Positions 23,961-36,919 of a DNA stretch of 64,000 bases are shown here, piece by piece (positions within the stretch are counted from its first letter, which is position 1; the number at the start of each line of letters is the position of its first letter). The notes under the pieces were generated by a model, which was not told the origin of the DNA, ran no database searches, and was given only the letters and a program-made list of their open reading frames with translations. The stretch is taken from the NCBI GenBank assembly GCA_027563935.2, contig CM050449.1:11684001-11748000 (forward strand), read 5' to 3'. The translations under genes and the position numbers were made by a program. Origin of the DNA: Costus lasius (taxonomy: Eukaryota > Streptophyta > Magnoliopsida > Zingiberales > Costaceae).

Positions 23961-24180
23961 TCTCTTTGTCGCTATGCAAAATTGTATATGTGTGGCATAT
24001 ATTTCGGTTGAGATTTAGATTCTTGATGGCAATAACTGTATGCCCCTGAAATTTTAGAGACCAGCTTATTTTAATTCAGATTATCTAGATATAGGTAAAG
24101 GTTATGGTTTTAAAAAATCAATTTATATCAAGTGGTATAGTCAATTTGTATCAGTTTAATATATTGTCTATATCATAAAT

Positions 24181-24267
<87 letters not shown>
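24181..24267. repeat. (CT)n-(AT)n compound microsatellite
   Basis: About 45 bases of CT dinucleotides run directly into about 37 bases of AT dinucleotides. Confidence 0.97.
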
Positions 24268-24269
<2 letters not shown>

Positions 24270-25425
24270 GAGTATCATTAATTAAATTACTTTTTTATTT
24301 AATATCAATATGAATATCTAAAATGTGCTTAACAAGGAGCTTGTCTAGTTTGGGTAGGATTCACAAGATAAGAGCAAAACACATTTTATGAAACTTGATG
24401 ATAAATTTATTATAGGTAATTTTAGTATTTACTAAATTTAATTTTTAATTTCTAGACTGTGTTGTATAATCTTAGTTTGAATTCTTATTTGAGAGTGAAA
24501 GTTATAGTACAACTTAAAGTGTAAGTTAAACTAATTTTCCAAACTAATCTTCTATTAATATCTTATAAACATATAAATATGAGGTGCAATAATGAATTTT
24601 AATCTATTTAACATTATAATTTTCAGAAAAAAATAATTAATAGCCATATGGGAGACATTGTTATCCTTACCACGTGTCATTTTATATAACATATCAAATA
24701 CTACTAAAATTAGCACATATTCATGATAAAAAAAATTGATAACTCGAAGATGAATTACATAATAAGTCATTTCTATAATTGAATGAATTATTTGGTTGAT
24801 TGTGATGATGTCTTCTAAATGGCTTTGCCGTATGATTAGTTATAATTTAGCTAGATTTAGTCAATAACTTTATAGTTATGCCTTGAGACATACTTGTTTA
24901 TCTCTTAATTGACTAGGGAGAGATCATACAACTAAGGTCTAAGTATAATATTTTCACTCCCTCAAACTATAAGATTTGATCGACCCATGCAACTATATTA
25001 TCTAATTTCCAAGGAAGTGTAACTAGGAAAAAAAATCTTGGGAGAGGACCGTGTTATTGGATTAGAGGGAAAAAAAATAATGATTCATAAATTTCAGTAA
25101 TACTATTATGCACCACACTACTTGTTTTGATCCAAAGACTGGTAATCCAATATTGCAGAGTGATTTCCTTAAGATTCTACCAAATAAAAATTCTACTTGT
25201 GCAACTAACCTCCCCTGCCCCTACGCATATTATCTACATGAGCTCTTTGTTCCTTGTTCAATTACCTCCTTTCACCAAAGGCTTATTTTTAACGACCAAG
25301 TGCATAAGCGCTTACCCAATGCTCCTGGGAACTCTAATCTGAACTCCCATTTAATATAGGCCCATTCAAAGTCTCAAAGTTATTAACTTCCTTTTGTGTT
25401 TTCTTGAGGCATACTATTTTTTTTT
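24268..25425. other. AT-rich intergenic region
   Basis: I see no gene here. Short open frames at 25108-25359 have no recognisable domain. Confidence 0.5.
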
Positions 25426-25427
25426 TA

Positions 25428-25830
25428 TCAAAGATACTGTAGGCTTATCAACCACTTACATCCCAAAACAATTGAGTTCATTAGGCCAGCTACCAGACAT
25501 TTAAAACAAGTTTTTTTGGCATTTATTGCCACCAAGTTTGCTACAGTATTATCTCTCCTATTTATATATTTACAAAAGATCTCATTCTTCTCATATAAAA
25601 ACTTAATTTCTTTAATTAATACATGAACCTTTGCTGGAGGGTAGCTGTGATGATCATTTATGGCCTTCATCGCCTCCAAACAATCTGATTCAATAATTAT
25701 CCTTTGCCCCTTCCAAACGTATTAGTGTGATGGTATCCTAAGTGCTAATCTAATAGTAGTGAGTTATGTGAATAATGGTGAGGGGTTTCTAAGATGCGCT
25801 GATGCTGCCATTAATATTTTCTCATTTTCA
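25428..25830 (-). pseudogene. Decayed RNase H (RVT_3-type) fragment of a LINE
   Basis: On the minus strand the frame reads RIIIESDCLEAMKAIN, then IKEIKFLYEKNEIFCKYI and NRRDNTVANLVA, which is the middle and end of the plant RNase H-like domain found at the C-terminus of non-LTR retrotransposons (ESD motif, then the R..N.VA block). Upstream, residues resembling AASAHLRNPSPLF and LTTIRLALRI are interrupted by stop codons, so it is dead. Reverse transcriptase upstream is not recognisable. The boundaries are approximate. Confidence 0.75.
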
Positions 25831-28800
25831 TCTCTTATAGATATCTCATGCTAATTTTTTTTCTTTGATTTATCCAAGCTCTATCTGTAATTTACTTTCA
25901 GTTGCCCGATTTTTAACTTTTTCACTTTAGAATCTTCTTATGCCGTTCTTGTGTGCCTCACCTAGTTTTTATTAATTCTTGGTACATTATCTTCCATTCT
26001 AACAATGACTCTATACATGTCCAAGTTGAGTTTGCCCTCCTCCATTGACATACTACTATTGATTGGCATATATATATTAGAGTGACCTCATTGGAATGCA
26101 ACAGCTTCCTATTATTGTGGAGAGATTAGGATGTAATGATGGATCCATGTAGGAGAATTATGCATCTTATTCAGCTTATTTTGGTTCAACGTATTCGCAC
26201 TGTCCCTAGCTGTAATCAAACATGCTAACAGCTCTGTTGCCGTAAGAGTAGACTTTCATGCAACATATCCAACTATCTGTCTCGTCGTTGACAACACTTT
26301 TCATACTCATCTCATATTTGTCAACGAGATGCATACTTTCGTAGCCAGCTCAGGGAAAATTGGACGACAATGCAGCAACAGCAAAACAAAGTTTGATTGC
26401 ATGACATGGACAGAAGACAAAGCTCGGTAAGCAGAGCGACCAGGTTAGGAGACGGCCGGGCCCTGCCTGCGGGCAACGCAGCACCAAAAGATGGGCAGGA
26501 AAAGGAAGGGTTGAAACGAGCACGAGTGCAGGGAGAAAGAACGCGCGATGAACGTAGTCACATTGAAGGGCACGCAACAAGCATTGCAGCGGGGGCAGAT
26601 GGGCATTCAAGGAGGCATTAATTGGTTTATTTCCAAGTCGACAGATAGTTTCGTAGCCCCATCTACGTCCCCAGAGCGGCCGCGCAGCTCTTACAGTGCA
26701 CTGAAAAAGGAAGGCTGGGGGTTTATTGTGCCGATCGCGACGCCAAGTCCCTTGTCGGAGGGGAATTGATTATTCCGGTCTCTGCTGCTTGTGGTGTCCA
26801 TGTCCTGTGAATCTACAGCTTCCTGTCACCAGACCCTTCATCGCCATGTGAAGAGTTTCTTTTTCTTTCTCACCCTTTAATTTGAAGGCATTAAACACTG
26901 CACTGTAATTCTCTGAGTTGCATTAAAAATTGGCCGTGCCAATTTGGTGACTTCCCTTGCTCAGTTGCAGCATATGACTGGACGGGTTAGTGCGAGCGAG
27001 CCCTCAAACAAGAGTTGCCAAACCGGTTTTTGTTTTCTCGTGATTTGCTGCATCTAGAGAGTTGAGGAATTGCATCACCACTTTGCTGCAAGTGCATTCA
27101 CAAACACACAGCAAAGTCAGAGAGCTGAGACTGACGCAAATGGCAGGCCCATAACCAGCCCATGTGGAAGCTCCCAACACCACCAGCACCACATTTATTA
27201 GGATTGCTCTATTTGCTCAAGCACTGGAGACAGAGCTGAGACCAGCCGGGCCATGGGCACTGAGGGGGATGACAAGGACGTGGCAGCTCCATTAGTCTGT
27301 TGCTTCTTCTCCGTGTATAATTGCATGTACTCTTTTTGTGAGCAGCGGTTTTAGCTTACTTCTCCCCGTAGCACGAATGCTAAAGAAAGAAAGAGTGATT
27401 CAAAGCACATCGCGTACGTGCATTGATTGCAACGCGACATTGGAGCTGCAGAACAGTGGATTGTTATCAGCAAAGGTAACTGGCAAAAGTTGGTGCAGCA
27501 TGTTGCTGCGTGTATTTAGCTGCCTGACATTTGGTCAAAAGATTGTCAACGATTTCTTTTTCGTCTTCATCGGAATCTAGCTTAATGCGATGGCTGAGAT
27601 CTAGTAAGACAAATATGATGCCATTGCTTCTCTCACAGTTGTCCACAATGTACTTGCTAGTTTGTGTAAAGAAGCATTCTGGGCAGTATCAGCCATTGCC
27701 GAGTACTCTGTTTCGTTTAGAGCAGATGCGGTTGGCCACTTGATGGGGGTTAAAATTTACGAGTGCGGCAGAGAAAAAGTGAAAAGTAGATGGGGGTACG
27801 GAAAAGCATCAGCCCTGACAGACTTTGACCTTATGAAGTTGCAAGGCACGACCTCCGATGTGCCCGCCTTACTCCTTCCCTCCAATCGCCGTTCCCTTCT
27901 TTGAAAAATCAAAAACATTAAGAACACACCTTTGTGGCTGTTGAGACAGATGAAATGGTATTTGCCCATAAATGCTTGCGAGTACACTTGCAGAAGCCAG
28001 AGCGACCACTGAATGGACCCGCCCTTACGAGTATAAAGAACCTTAAGATGGAGTTGGATGTTACCAATCAGAAGTTCAGACTGAAAAGGACCCACAGCCA
28101 CAGCACAGCATGAAGCCACGTGGCTGTATCTAATTATTCCCTGGTCAAAGGATGATGAGAAAAGGAGAATAAACCACTGGCCTAGGACAAGAAAAAGGGG
28201 ATGAACTCCAAAGACATAATTCAGATTTATTTAGAGAGAGAGAGAGAGAGAGAGCGAGCGCAATAGTAACACCAGTATCGGATCAGGCCCGCATCTACCA
28301 TGTAGCACTTTTCTCTCCTTTTGATGCCATTCCGTTCACTCTCATCTCATTCCTTTTCTTCCAACTCTTGTACCATCTGGAAAAAGGAGGAAGGAATAAG
28401 CAAACATCTGAACCTTAATATCTAAAAAACTTATCGTCATGCACACAACATCGTTATCCATCTGTACAAATTTTATTCCATGCTCCTAACAAAAGCTTGC
28501 CTAAAATTTCCTTCTCAGCAACTAAAACAAATTTCCCCTCCCTATTATTAAGAAGGAAATGTGACAAAAAAAAAAAAGCACAAAAGCAAAAAGTGGAAAC
28601 AAAAAAAGGAATTCAACACTCTCCTTTACCCACCAATAAACATGTACAAACCTGCCTGCCCATGGCTGAGATCCAAAATTCAGCCCTCAATACCTTCTGT
28701 AGAAACTGTAAATTGCCTCTCTAAAATCTCCCATCACAAGCTGCGGATATACAGCCGCGGTAACTTCAACTGCAGCTAACCGCTCCCTCAGTATTCAACT
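25831..28800. other. Intergenic region before PIP5K
   Basis: No gene recognised. Mixed-composition DNA with a GA run at about 28231-28254. Open frames such as 27757-28119 on the minus strand and 27338-27580 match nothing I know. Confidence 0.5.
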
Positions 28801-28810
28801 CTGTGTTTTG

Positions 28811-31800
28811 TTAATCATCTTCCACGAAGATCTTGCTAATAAAATCTTGGAACCTTCGAGAATACAGCTTCGGGTCCACAGCCGAGATGGAATTGGGATC
28901 GACCTGCAACGATTTATAGGCATGCTCCAATTTCTTAGTGATGTCGTAGTCCTGAAGGATGTCTATTATCCCGAAGCAAAGAAGCACATCACGGAGCTCG
29001 CCACTTGGTGTAGGGGTTGGCGTTCCACAACCAGCTACATGAAATGGCTCCAATTCCCTTCTTGTACCATGCTCTGCTCTTGCCGGCATATTTGCCCCCA
29101 ACCGGATTGACGGTTCCCTAGTCACAATAAAGAGGCTTTAGTGTAGAATATACAAATATGTGCTACCGGTAACTGAAGCTTCCAAAGCTTACTAATGAGT
29201 GGAATAACTGAGGGATCACGCCTTCTTTTTTTGCTACGGGAGCAAACACCTAGGTTCCATATTGCAATACTCACCAATGTCAGCCAACTAGATGACAGTG
29301 GCACTACATCATGATGAGAACCACACCATGCCACATTGAAAATGACATGTGGGGCTGGAGAAGCAGCAAAGGAACCACCAAATTTTAATTGACCAAATTG
29401 CTCCATCCATCGGAACACAATTAGATTATTGGGTGATGACTAGTTGACAGTGAATTTTAAAAGCGACAAGTTTAGTGGGTGGCATTAACATTTTTTTTTT
29501 GCTCCAAAGCAACGTAAGAAAGCATAAAAGAAATAAATAGTTCATCGTGGTGCTCTATCCTAAGGACAAGATTTCCAAAAGCAATACCCAACCTTTTATG
29601 GTAGTCGACAATGACTCCTAAACTTACTCTGACATAAGTTCCACTAGCCAGATTCAGGAATTCGATGCAAGAATTAGCATCAAGTGAAGTAAGTGGTGAC
29701 ATCTGAGAAACCATTTTTCTAACAAAGAAAGAATGAAGATTAAGTGATTAATCACAAGCGCCCCTTTTAAATGAAAGAGAGGAAACATCCCTATGATGGC
29801 ATTATTTTCATTGCTATCAAGAGAATACAATACCATTAATCTTTGTTTTTTTAAAAAACATAATATAAGCATAGGTAAGACGAACCATGTGTCAAGAATT
29901 TGATTCAGATCCCGACAAGTTGATGCCGAATACCCTATGTCAGACCACTGCTCTCCACCTTGAAACGATTCCTTGTATGATTCTAGTCAAGCATGATTAC
30001 AATGATTAGACAATGTTAGATACCAATGAACTGTACTTCAAAATGAAAACAAATTCTAAAACTTATCAACTTACTCGGTGAAGCACTTGATAACCTCACT
30101 TTAGGGGCTGAGTTATCATCACGGAAATGAACTCCTACTAGGAGACTATAATCCATAATCCCTTCAGATTCTAAAAACTCACAGTCCTGCTTGATTTGTC
30201 TACATAGCAATTATAGTTCTATTTAGAGCAAAGAAGAGAGAAGAATGAAGCAAATAGGAGAATTCTACCAAACTTAGAGGATTAGAATGTAAACTTACTC
30301 AAGAAGCTCTATGTACCAAGATGTTTGAAGACGAAAGACTAAGTTGAGGTCAAGATCTTTAAGTGTAGTTGTCTCATCAATCTCTCCTTCAGCCTTCTCA
30401 GTTGTCCGGCCATGGGATGAACCTTTCAAGTCGAACCTTCTATGTATCAGATATTTTGAGCAGAAAACATTACCCATAACAACAAAACGGACCTGGAATA
30501 CATCCAATGTAGGTGTGTGTTAAGAACAGAGAACTACCAGACTACCAAAGCAGTTGCTGCAAGTTAAGAAGCCAGTACAAATATGATGATTAACTAACAC
30601 AAGATTATGCAGACTTGCATACCTTTTGACCACCATTAGGTTTCACACAATTCACACCATAGAATCTCGTCACTAATGAATTCTCATGCTGACAAACATG
30701 TCTGAAATAACTGGGTAACATCCTGATAAGTACCTGGTAATTTATGTAGAAATATGGAATCAATATCAAGAGTAATACTGATTGAAACAATATTCCGTAG
30801 TATTACAGCTGAAAGTAAAAAAAAGCATATTTGCCTTATCTATTTCATCAAAACAACCTTGGAACATGAAGATACTAACCAAAACAGATTCTGAAGCATT
30901 TAGAACTTCAATACGAAGGGGAAAAATAACTACAATAAGTTTTCAGTATCAAGGATGACAACTAATTTCTTTAGTTCAACAAGCATAGCACATATGAGAA
31001 TTATAACATCAATGTCAATGGCCAGAAGCAAAATCTCCTGCATCTATAAATAGATATTTTATCAAACTCTTGTTCATGATGCTGAGAGGATATCAGAACT
31101 AGGGGCTTCAATAATCAACCTTTTTTGTGAAGTAATTCCTAGTGAAGGACAAATAGAAATTGAATACCTTCACTTCAGATTTTTTTACGGTCTTAATCAT
31201 GAAACGATCATCCTGTGTCAGGAAAAAGAAGCTTCCACTCTTGCCGGGGGAAGACAGCTCCCTCAATGCATCATTGCCGCAAATAGCTAACATATAATCT
31301 GCTGGATCCACTGAGAACAACTTCCTCAGGTGCCTTCAAATCCAGGAACCAAATCAAATATTTTGCGTAAACACAGATGCAAAGTACGAGCTGGAAATAA
31401 TGCAAAAATAGAGTATTTTGATCAAATGGCTCAAAGAACACACCTGAATACCATGGGGCAATAATCCTTCCATCTGAACTCAGGTGACTGGTGAGGAGGT
31501 GTAATCTTTGAGCCCTCGGGAGGAAACCTCGTCCAAAACTTCTCCGTTGGATCGAAATCTGATGGGCTCAGCTCTCGCAGCTGTGCAGAACCTGGCTTCC
31601 CAATTGAGTAGCTGAATCCAATAATTAAATTAATATAATCAAAAAAATCAGCGCGTACGGTTCAATGCCAACAAATGGCATTCCAAATGACCATCTACCT
31701 GATGCCTAATTGAAGGTTTAACATTAGATCGTAGTTCTTGTGCCCCTTCGATATCATCTGCCCTGGCTTCTTTGCCTCCGCCGTCGACAAGAAGCAGGGA

Positions 31801-32861
31801 CTCGATCCTCGTTCCACGGTCCCGATGATGGTGCCGCCAGCGCCATGGTCGAACGATGACCCGTCCCTGTACAGCATTGATGCCTCCAGGTTGTCGATGA
31901 TGTCGCAAGTGATGTCACCAGCCTCACCATCCGACTGCCAGATGCAAATCCTTGGAAAGCTCTTCTCCGACGCTGAGCTACCCCGTCCCGTCGGTCCTCC
32001 AGAGACAGACGACCGCTTTCTGGACGCTAGGTTCGGCAGGGTGGTCGGCGCCGATCTGTTGTCCAGTTCGAGGAAAGGGTTTTTCCTCAGGGCGGTTTCC
32101 TTCAGGGAGAGGGTGTTTGCAGGGTAGTAGGTCCCATTTATAGCCTTGGGCTCACCGCGGCTCCAGCTGCATATGTAGCAACTGCCGTCGGGCCAGGTGA
32201 AGACGCCGCTACCCTTTGGGACGCCGTTCTCCCATTGGCCGTCGTACCGGTTTCCGTTGGCCCAAATGAGGGCACCGCGGCCGTTGATTACCCCGTCGCG
32301 CCACTCGCCTATGTACTGGTTACCGTTGCGCCACACGTAACGCCCATGGCCCTCCTGGAGGTTGCGCCGCCAGGTGCCCTCATAGTAGTCGCCATTGGAG
32401 TAGGACTTGCTGCCGTAGCCGTGCTTGCGGTCGGCCACCCATTGGCCGCGATAGGTGTCCCCTTCCGCGCCGGTGAACGTGCCGAAGCCCTCCATCCGGC
32501 CGGAGCGAAACTCGCCCTCGAAGGTGGCGCCGGAGGGCCACGAGAACTTACCCTTCCCGGCGGCCTTCCCCTGCCGCCACTCCCCCTCGTACATGCACCC
32601 GTCCGCCCACAGGTACTTCCCCCTCCCGTGCGGTGCGCTTCCTGCAAAACCTCCCGTGTAGAGGTCACCGTTCGGCAACTCCACTGCCTTCTCCTCTCCG
32701 TCCTCCGCGGGCCCGACTGTTGGGGTCACTCTCCGCCCGCCTCCGCCGCCAAGAGATTTGCCCCTCACCTGAACATGGGGCTTCGCTACGTCTTCCGTCG
32801 TCTCCTCTCCACCGGCTCCAGCAATGTTCGCGAGTTCGCCGTCATCAGCGAGCCGCCGCAT
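28811..32861 (-). CDS. PIP5K: Phosphatidylinositol 4-phosphate 5-kinase with MORN repeats
   Basis: Eight coding exons on the minus strand: 32861-31699, 31611-31444, 31333-31168, 30733-30623, 30492-30299, 30199-30075, 29982-29886 and 29117-28811. They total 2331 bases, a 776-residue enzyme, with GT-AG introns and consistent phases. It makes PI(4,5)P2 from PI4P at the plasma membrane. Residues about 68-233 hold seven full MORN repeats plus part of an eighth, each like [18 protein letters not shown]. The kinase domain runs from LNLQLGISYSIGK through [20 protein letters not shown], the catalytic [36 protein letters not shown] and, in the last exon, [34 protein letters not shown] and [13 protein letters not shown]. 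The frame is open to a GTG upstream, but the first ATG is at 32861. Exon 7 ([13 protein letters not shown]...) is in the variable insert and is the least certain exon. Confidence 0.94.
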
Positions 32862-35800
32862 TCTACGCCGGCCCCCCACCTGCGATCGCTAGCGACTACT
32901 CGCCGGTAGCTGCGACAGGCATTCCGCACTGGTGAATGCAGATCCAGCGACTGTTTGCTCTGTGGACTATTTTACTTCAATCAGTCACCCAAAAATCACC
33001 AAACCGGGCAACTCGAGGATCCCAACAACAAATCCGAAGCCAAAACAAAAAAGGAAATCCACAAAACAAAGACTTGAAAGATGATGAGGAAACGGGAGAA
33101 AAAAGAAGGGGCAAGTTCCTGGGAACGTTGCAGCTGCGAAGAAGACAGAGAGAGACGAAATAGTTAAATACGAAAGACTAATATAATAATCCACGAAGAA
33201 ACTGTTTTCCACTGAAATTACGAGATTATCCCTATTTGCGACGTCTATTACAGGACACGTCCGCTGCTTCCATCTGTCACGTGTCACCCAGCAGGAAGCC
33301 CCACCTTCCGCCCCCGGTTCGTCTCCTGTAGAGGCCGGCTAATCCCGTGCTTCCCGTTGCCGCCTCTCTCATTTCTGTTCGCGATCCACTGTTTTTCAAC
33401 GGTATCGACTTGTGGTTGTGGATATCCCAATGACGTCATATCGTCCTTATTTTCTAAACTATTTTTTTTAACAATTTAAATAGACAAGTAATTATTAAAT
33501 TATTTTATAATGCGCTAATTGTTACATAAATTATATTTATTTAAATTGTTTGAGCGTGGATTATGCATGTTCTTTTGGGAGATTATCTATAATTGTCGAT
33601 TTATATTCTTCCTATTTAATTGGGGAAGTTGGCCGGCCCATGTGCAATTCTCAAACGACGGAAATAAGCTAAGCTAGCTCGATCTCCGCTTCAACGTTGA
33701 CATTCGATTTTCCTATTAGGGATTGTATTATGTTTAGTCAACCTCCAGTTTATCTTTGACTCTACTTTTATTTCTTTTTTTGCTAATATAAGTATTGTAG
33801 TTGACTTTTGTCATTACCATTTTTGTCGTTCGACACGGGTGAGTCTAGATCTCCACAATCCCAAGCGCACCTTCACTTGCAAGACATCCTTAAAATAAAG
33901 TCGTATGTACTTTGAGTCGATTCAGTCTCTTGCCGTGTTTATTATTCTCGAGATTAAATTTACTTCATCGCTACGATTTGTTGTTATTGTTATTATTATT
34001 ATTTTTTTGACTTAGTCATCATATTGGAATTAAGAAAAAATTGATGGTCAAAATTTTAAAGTAAATTTCCTTGGGCCATTAAAGGCGCTAGTGAGCTTAA
34101 AATTTTTTTTTTTCTATATTACAAAGTGATGTTGATTAGCGATCTTTTAAGTGGATTCATTTAGTTCTTCTATTTAAGGAAATCATTTCAATTCATTCAA
34201 TTCTATTTTAATAAATGAAAATAAAAAAAAGACTAAGGGCCAATTTCGTATGGTTTAAATTTTTAATTATTACTGGTTAAAAAATAACTGAAAAAATTTA
34301 AAAGTATTTAGGTAAATAGCTATGCTATGCTATTAAGCATATTATTTCTAAAAAATTTTACAAGAGTCTTCCTAATATTTATTGCATATGTGAGGAGATT
34401 AGTAGGCTTTGAGATGTTTTTGCGTGCGAGGAAAAAAGGTACAATAAATTTATTGATCAATTAGTAACTTTGATCAACTAGAAGCTATAACAGCTTCTTA
34501 GGAAAAGAGTCAAAAATTGACAACTAAACACTCAAAATTTTAAAAATCTATTAAAAACAGTAAAAAAAAATGCGCCAAATGCCCCCAAGTCTCCTAATTA
34601 GAGTAGAACATGAAATTGGATGGGTGAACGTGATAGCCACATCTCATTTGGCTGGGCTTAGTAGCCCAATATGGCTGGAAAGCAAAAGAAATGCAAACCC
34701 AACCAATTGATTGAGTTGAGAAGTTAAGGTGGTTAGGTAGACTAGGCCAAAATTAAATCATTCTAACCGAACCATATCACTTTATAAGGCATGACGGGTC
34801 ACTTGATTGAGCCACATAGCCATTGGATGTGCAAATAGTTAATCTTATATGAATTAATTGACTAGGTTTAAAATTTGAGTTAAGCATCATGTTTGGATTG
34901 AATTGCCTAATTAGGCCATAATATAACGTCTAGCTAAATATAGTGGAGGTAGATGACCTTAACAAATTAGATAATATGATTAGGTTGGATTAAGAGGCAA
35001 GCAAAATAATTAGGTTAAACTCATTATGAATTAAATTAAATAATATGATTAGGTTGGATGAATTTCACCTGGAACAAATAAGCAGTCGACTAATAGTGAA
35101 AGAACAGCCAAGTTATGGATCGTTTCCTGCTTCCTTTTTTTTTTCTAAAGATTATTCAATTAAGTCTTGGCTCTCAGATAATGTTCTCGTATCATGCCAC
35201 AGTATATGATCAAAAGAAAAATAAAGGAGGAATTAGTGGTAGCCACGAAAATTTTAGTTCATGCAGATGCTTAAATAGTCTGAAAGTGAGAGGAACAGCG
35301 AGGAAATTGTATGACCTACTGGATATAGCAGAAGATAGAGGAAAGCTCATGGGAATCTAATTGCAAGCTTTGCACTAGTAGTTGGACATCCATTACTATC
35401 AAGTGCAGCAGAGCTAAAGGCAGATCAAACAAGCCCCCAAAAGACTAAGAACCAATGCCTTTTGGCCCCTCAGTCTTCCACCATATTCTCATGCTGAAAA
35501 CTTTGCAATTCCTAATAGCCCACTGGCAGAACCTTTTTTTTTCTTTCTCTTTCAGCACCGTTCCTTGTGACAACACATTTGGAGGAGAACAGGCAGCCAA
35601 ACAGGCGATGTGGTGCATTTCTGTGGTAACACAGCATGCTTTGATCCTCTTGTCTGCTTGCGCCAAAAGTTGCAATAATGGTTGAGGATCTTGCATATGC
35701 CAATTGTCACAATCATTGTCGCAATCGATGAGTAGTAGCAACGGTACTGTTCCATCGAATGCACTTGAGCTTTGTGCATGTTGGTTCGTTTGTTTGGAGA

Positions 35801-36600
35801 TTAACTGGAAAAGGGTCGTAATCAGATGAGCACTGTCAACGTAATTATCCGTGAAGAATCGAACATATCTCTGCGTTTGTTTGAGGCTTGAATACATGAC
35901 CAACGGATGGCCACCGCAAGTGTAGAGGAAAAGAGAGGAAAAAGGGAACCGAGTTTGATTCTTTATAATCATATTTGCAATAATGAATGAACACAAGGGA
36001 TGAACTATGTGAACGGTGAGAGGATGAAAGAGAGGAGGAACCTTGGCTTTTGATGAGTATTATTCATCAAAGGCTGGAGATGGCGATATCTCATCTGCCA
36101 ACTAGTGCAGGTTCCGACGACAGCTCTATCTGGCGATTCTATAAGCTACGAATGATGAAGAGAAGAGATTTACTTATTACATCACTCCCTGCTCTAGATT
36201 GAAGTTAATTGCAAAGAGGCTTTCAGTTACCGAATGAGACGGGTACTAACTTCAGTGGCTGTACCAGATTCCTGCATGATTGAAACTATAAAGAGACTTT
36301 TAACTGAATGGGCTGTAAAAATAAAGCAACAACTGTTTTGATGAAACACACAAATCTTCTTCTTTTTCCTTTTTTTTTGCTTGTCTTTTGTCATGTGCAA
36401 CTCTAAGCATACAGTATATGTCAGATCTAAAGATCGTAATCGATCAAAGCACAAAGCAGGGGAAATGGAGAATACATAAAGCAGGAAAAGAAGAGGATCT
36501 TGGAGGGCCATGCAGCCATGGACGGTTTGTGTTTGTGTTCCAAATGCAATGTGAAAAAGGAGAAGTAAATTAGCAGGCCCTTTTGGGTATTCTCTCCATC
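32862..36600. other. Intergenic region between PIP5K and the FAF-like gene
   Basis: The first 400-500 bases form the PIP5K upstream region, moderately GC-rich. Beyond about 33450 the DNA is AT-rich. A 22-base direct repeat around GATTAGGTTGGAT occurs at about 34978 and 35041. The 183-codon open frame on the minus strand at 35996-35445 begins at TTG, has no recognisable domain and is not called. Confidence 0.5.
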
Positions 36601-36603
36601 GGC

Positions 36604-36609
36604 CACGTG
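36604..36609. promoter_or_regulatory. G-box upstream of the FAF-like gene
   Basis: A perfect CACGTG palindrome lies about 45 bases before the TATA box. G-boxes bind bHLH and bZIP factors and often mark light- or ABA-responsive promoters. This is a motif match only. Confidence 0.45.
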
Positions 36610-36648
36610 CTTTATCCAAGCATGAGAGAGCCCTCCACTTTTTTGGTG

Positions 36649-36658
36649 CTATAAATAC
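36649..36658 (+). promoter_or_regulatory. TATA box of the FAF-like gene
   Basis: CTATAAATAC is a near-consensus plant TATA box about 270 bases before the ATG at 36920. Confidence 0.65.
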
Positions 36659-36919
36659 CTGCACCCTCTTCCCTGGTTTATCATCAGGCCTGCACCCAAT
36701 TTAACTCTCCCTCTTGAGAGAAGGGTTGTGATAGTGCTGCTGGGGAGGAATACAGGTATCAATCTCTGCTAGAGCCTAGAGGTAATTGATTAAAGCATGA
36801 TCTCAAGTTTTTTTTGTATGCGAATTCTTCGATCAGTGGGTAATTAGTGTGTAGTAGAGCAGTTTATACTGAATTCCAGCTTGTTTCCCTTGCATTATTT
36901 TCCTACTAGTGGTTTCGAG

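Noticed and set aside
29122..29872. Minus-strand frames between PIP5K exons 7 and 8
   Set aside because: They show no kinase similarity; exons 7 and 8 join in phase directly, so this is intron 7.
35445..35996. 183-codon minus-strand frame
   Set aside because: It starts at TTG, has no known domain, mixed low-complexity composition and no promoter or splice context that I could support.
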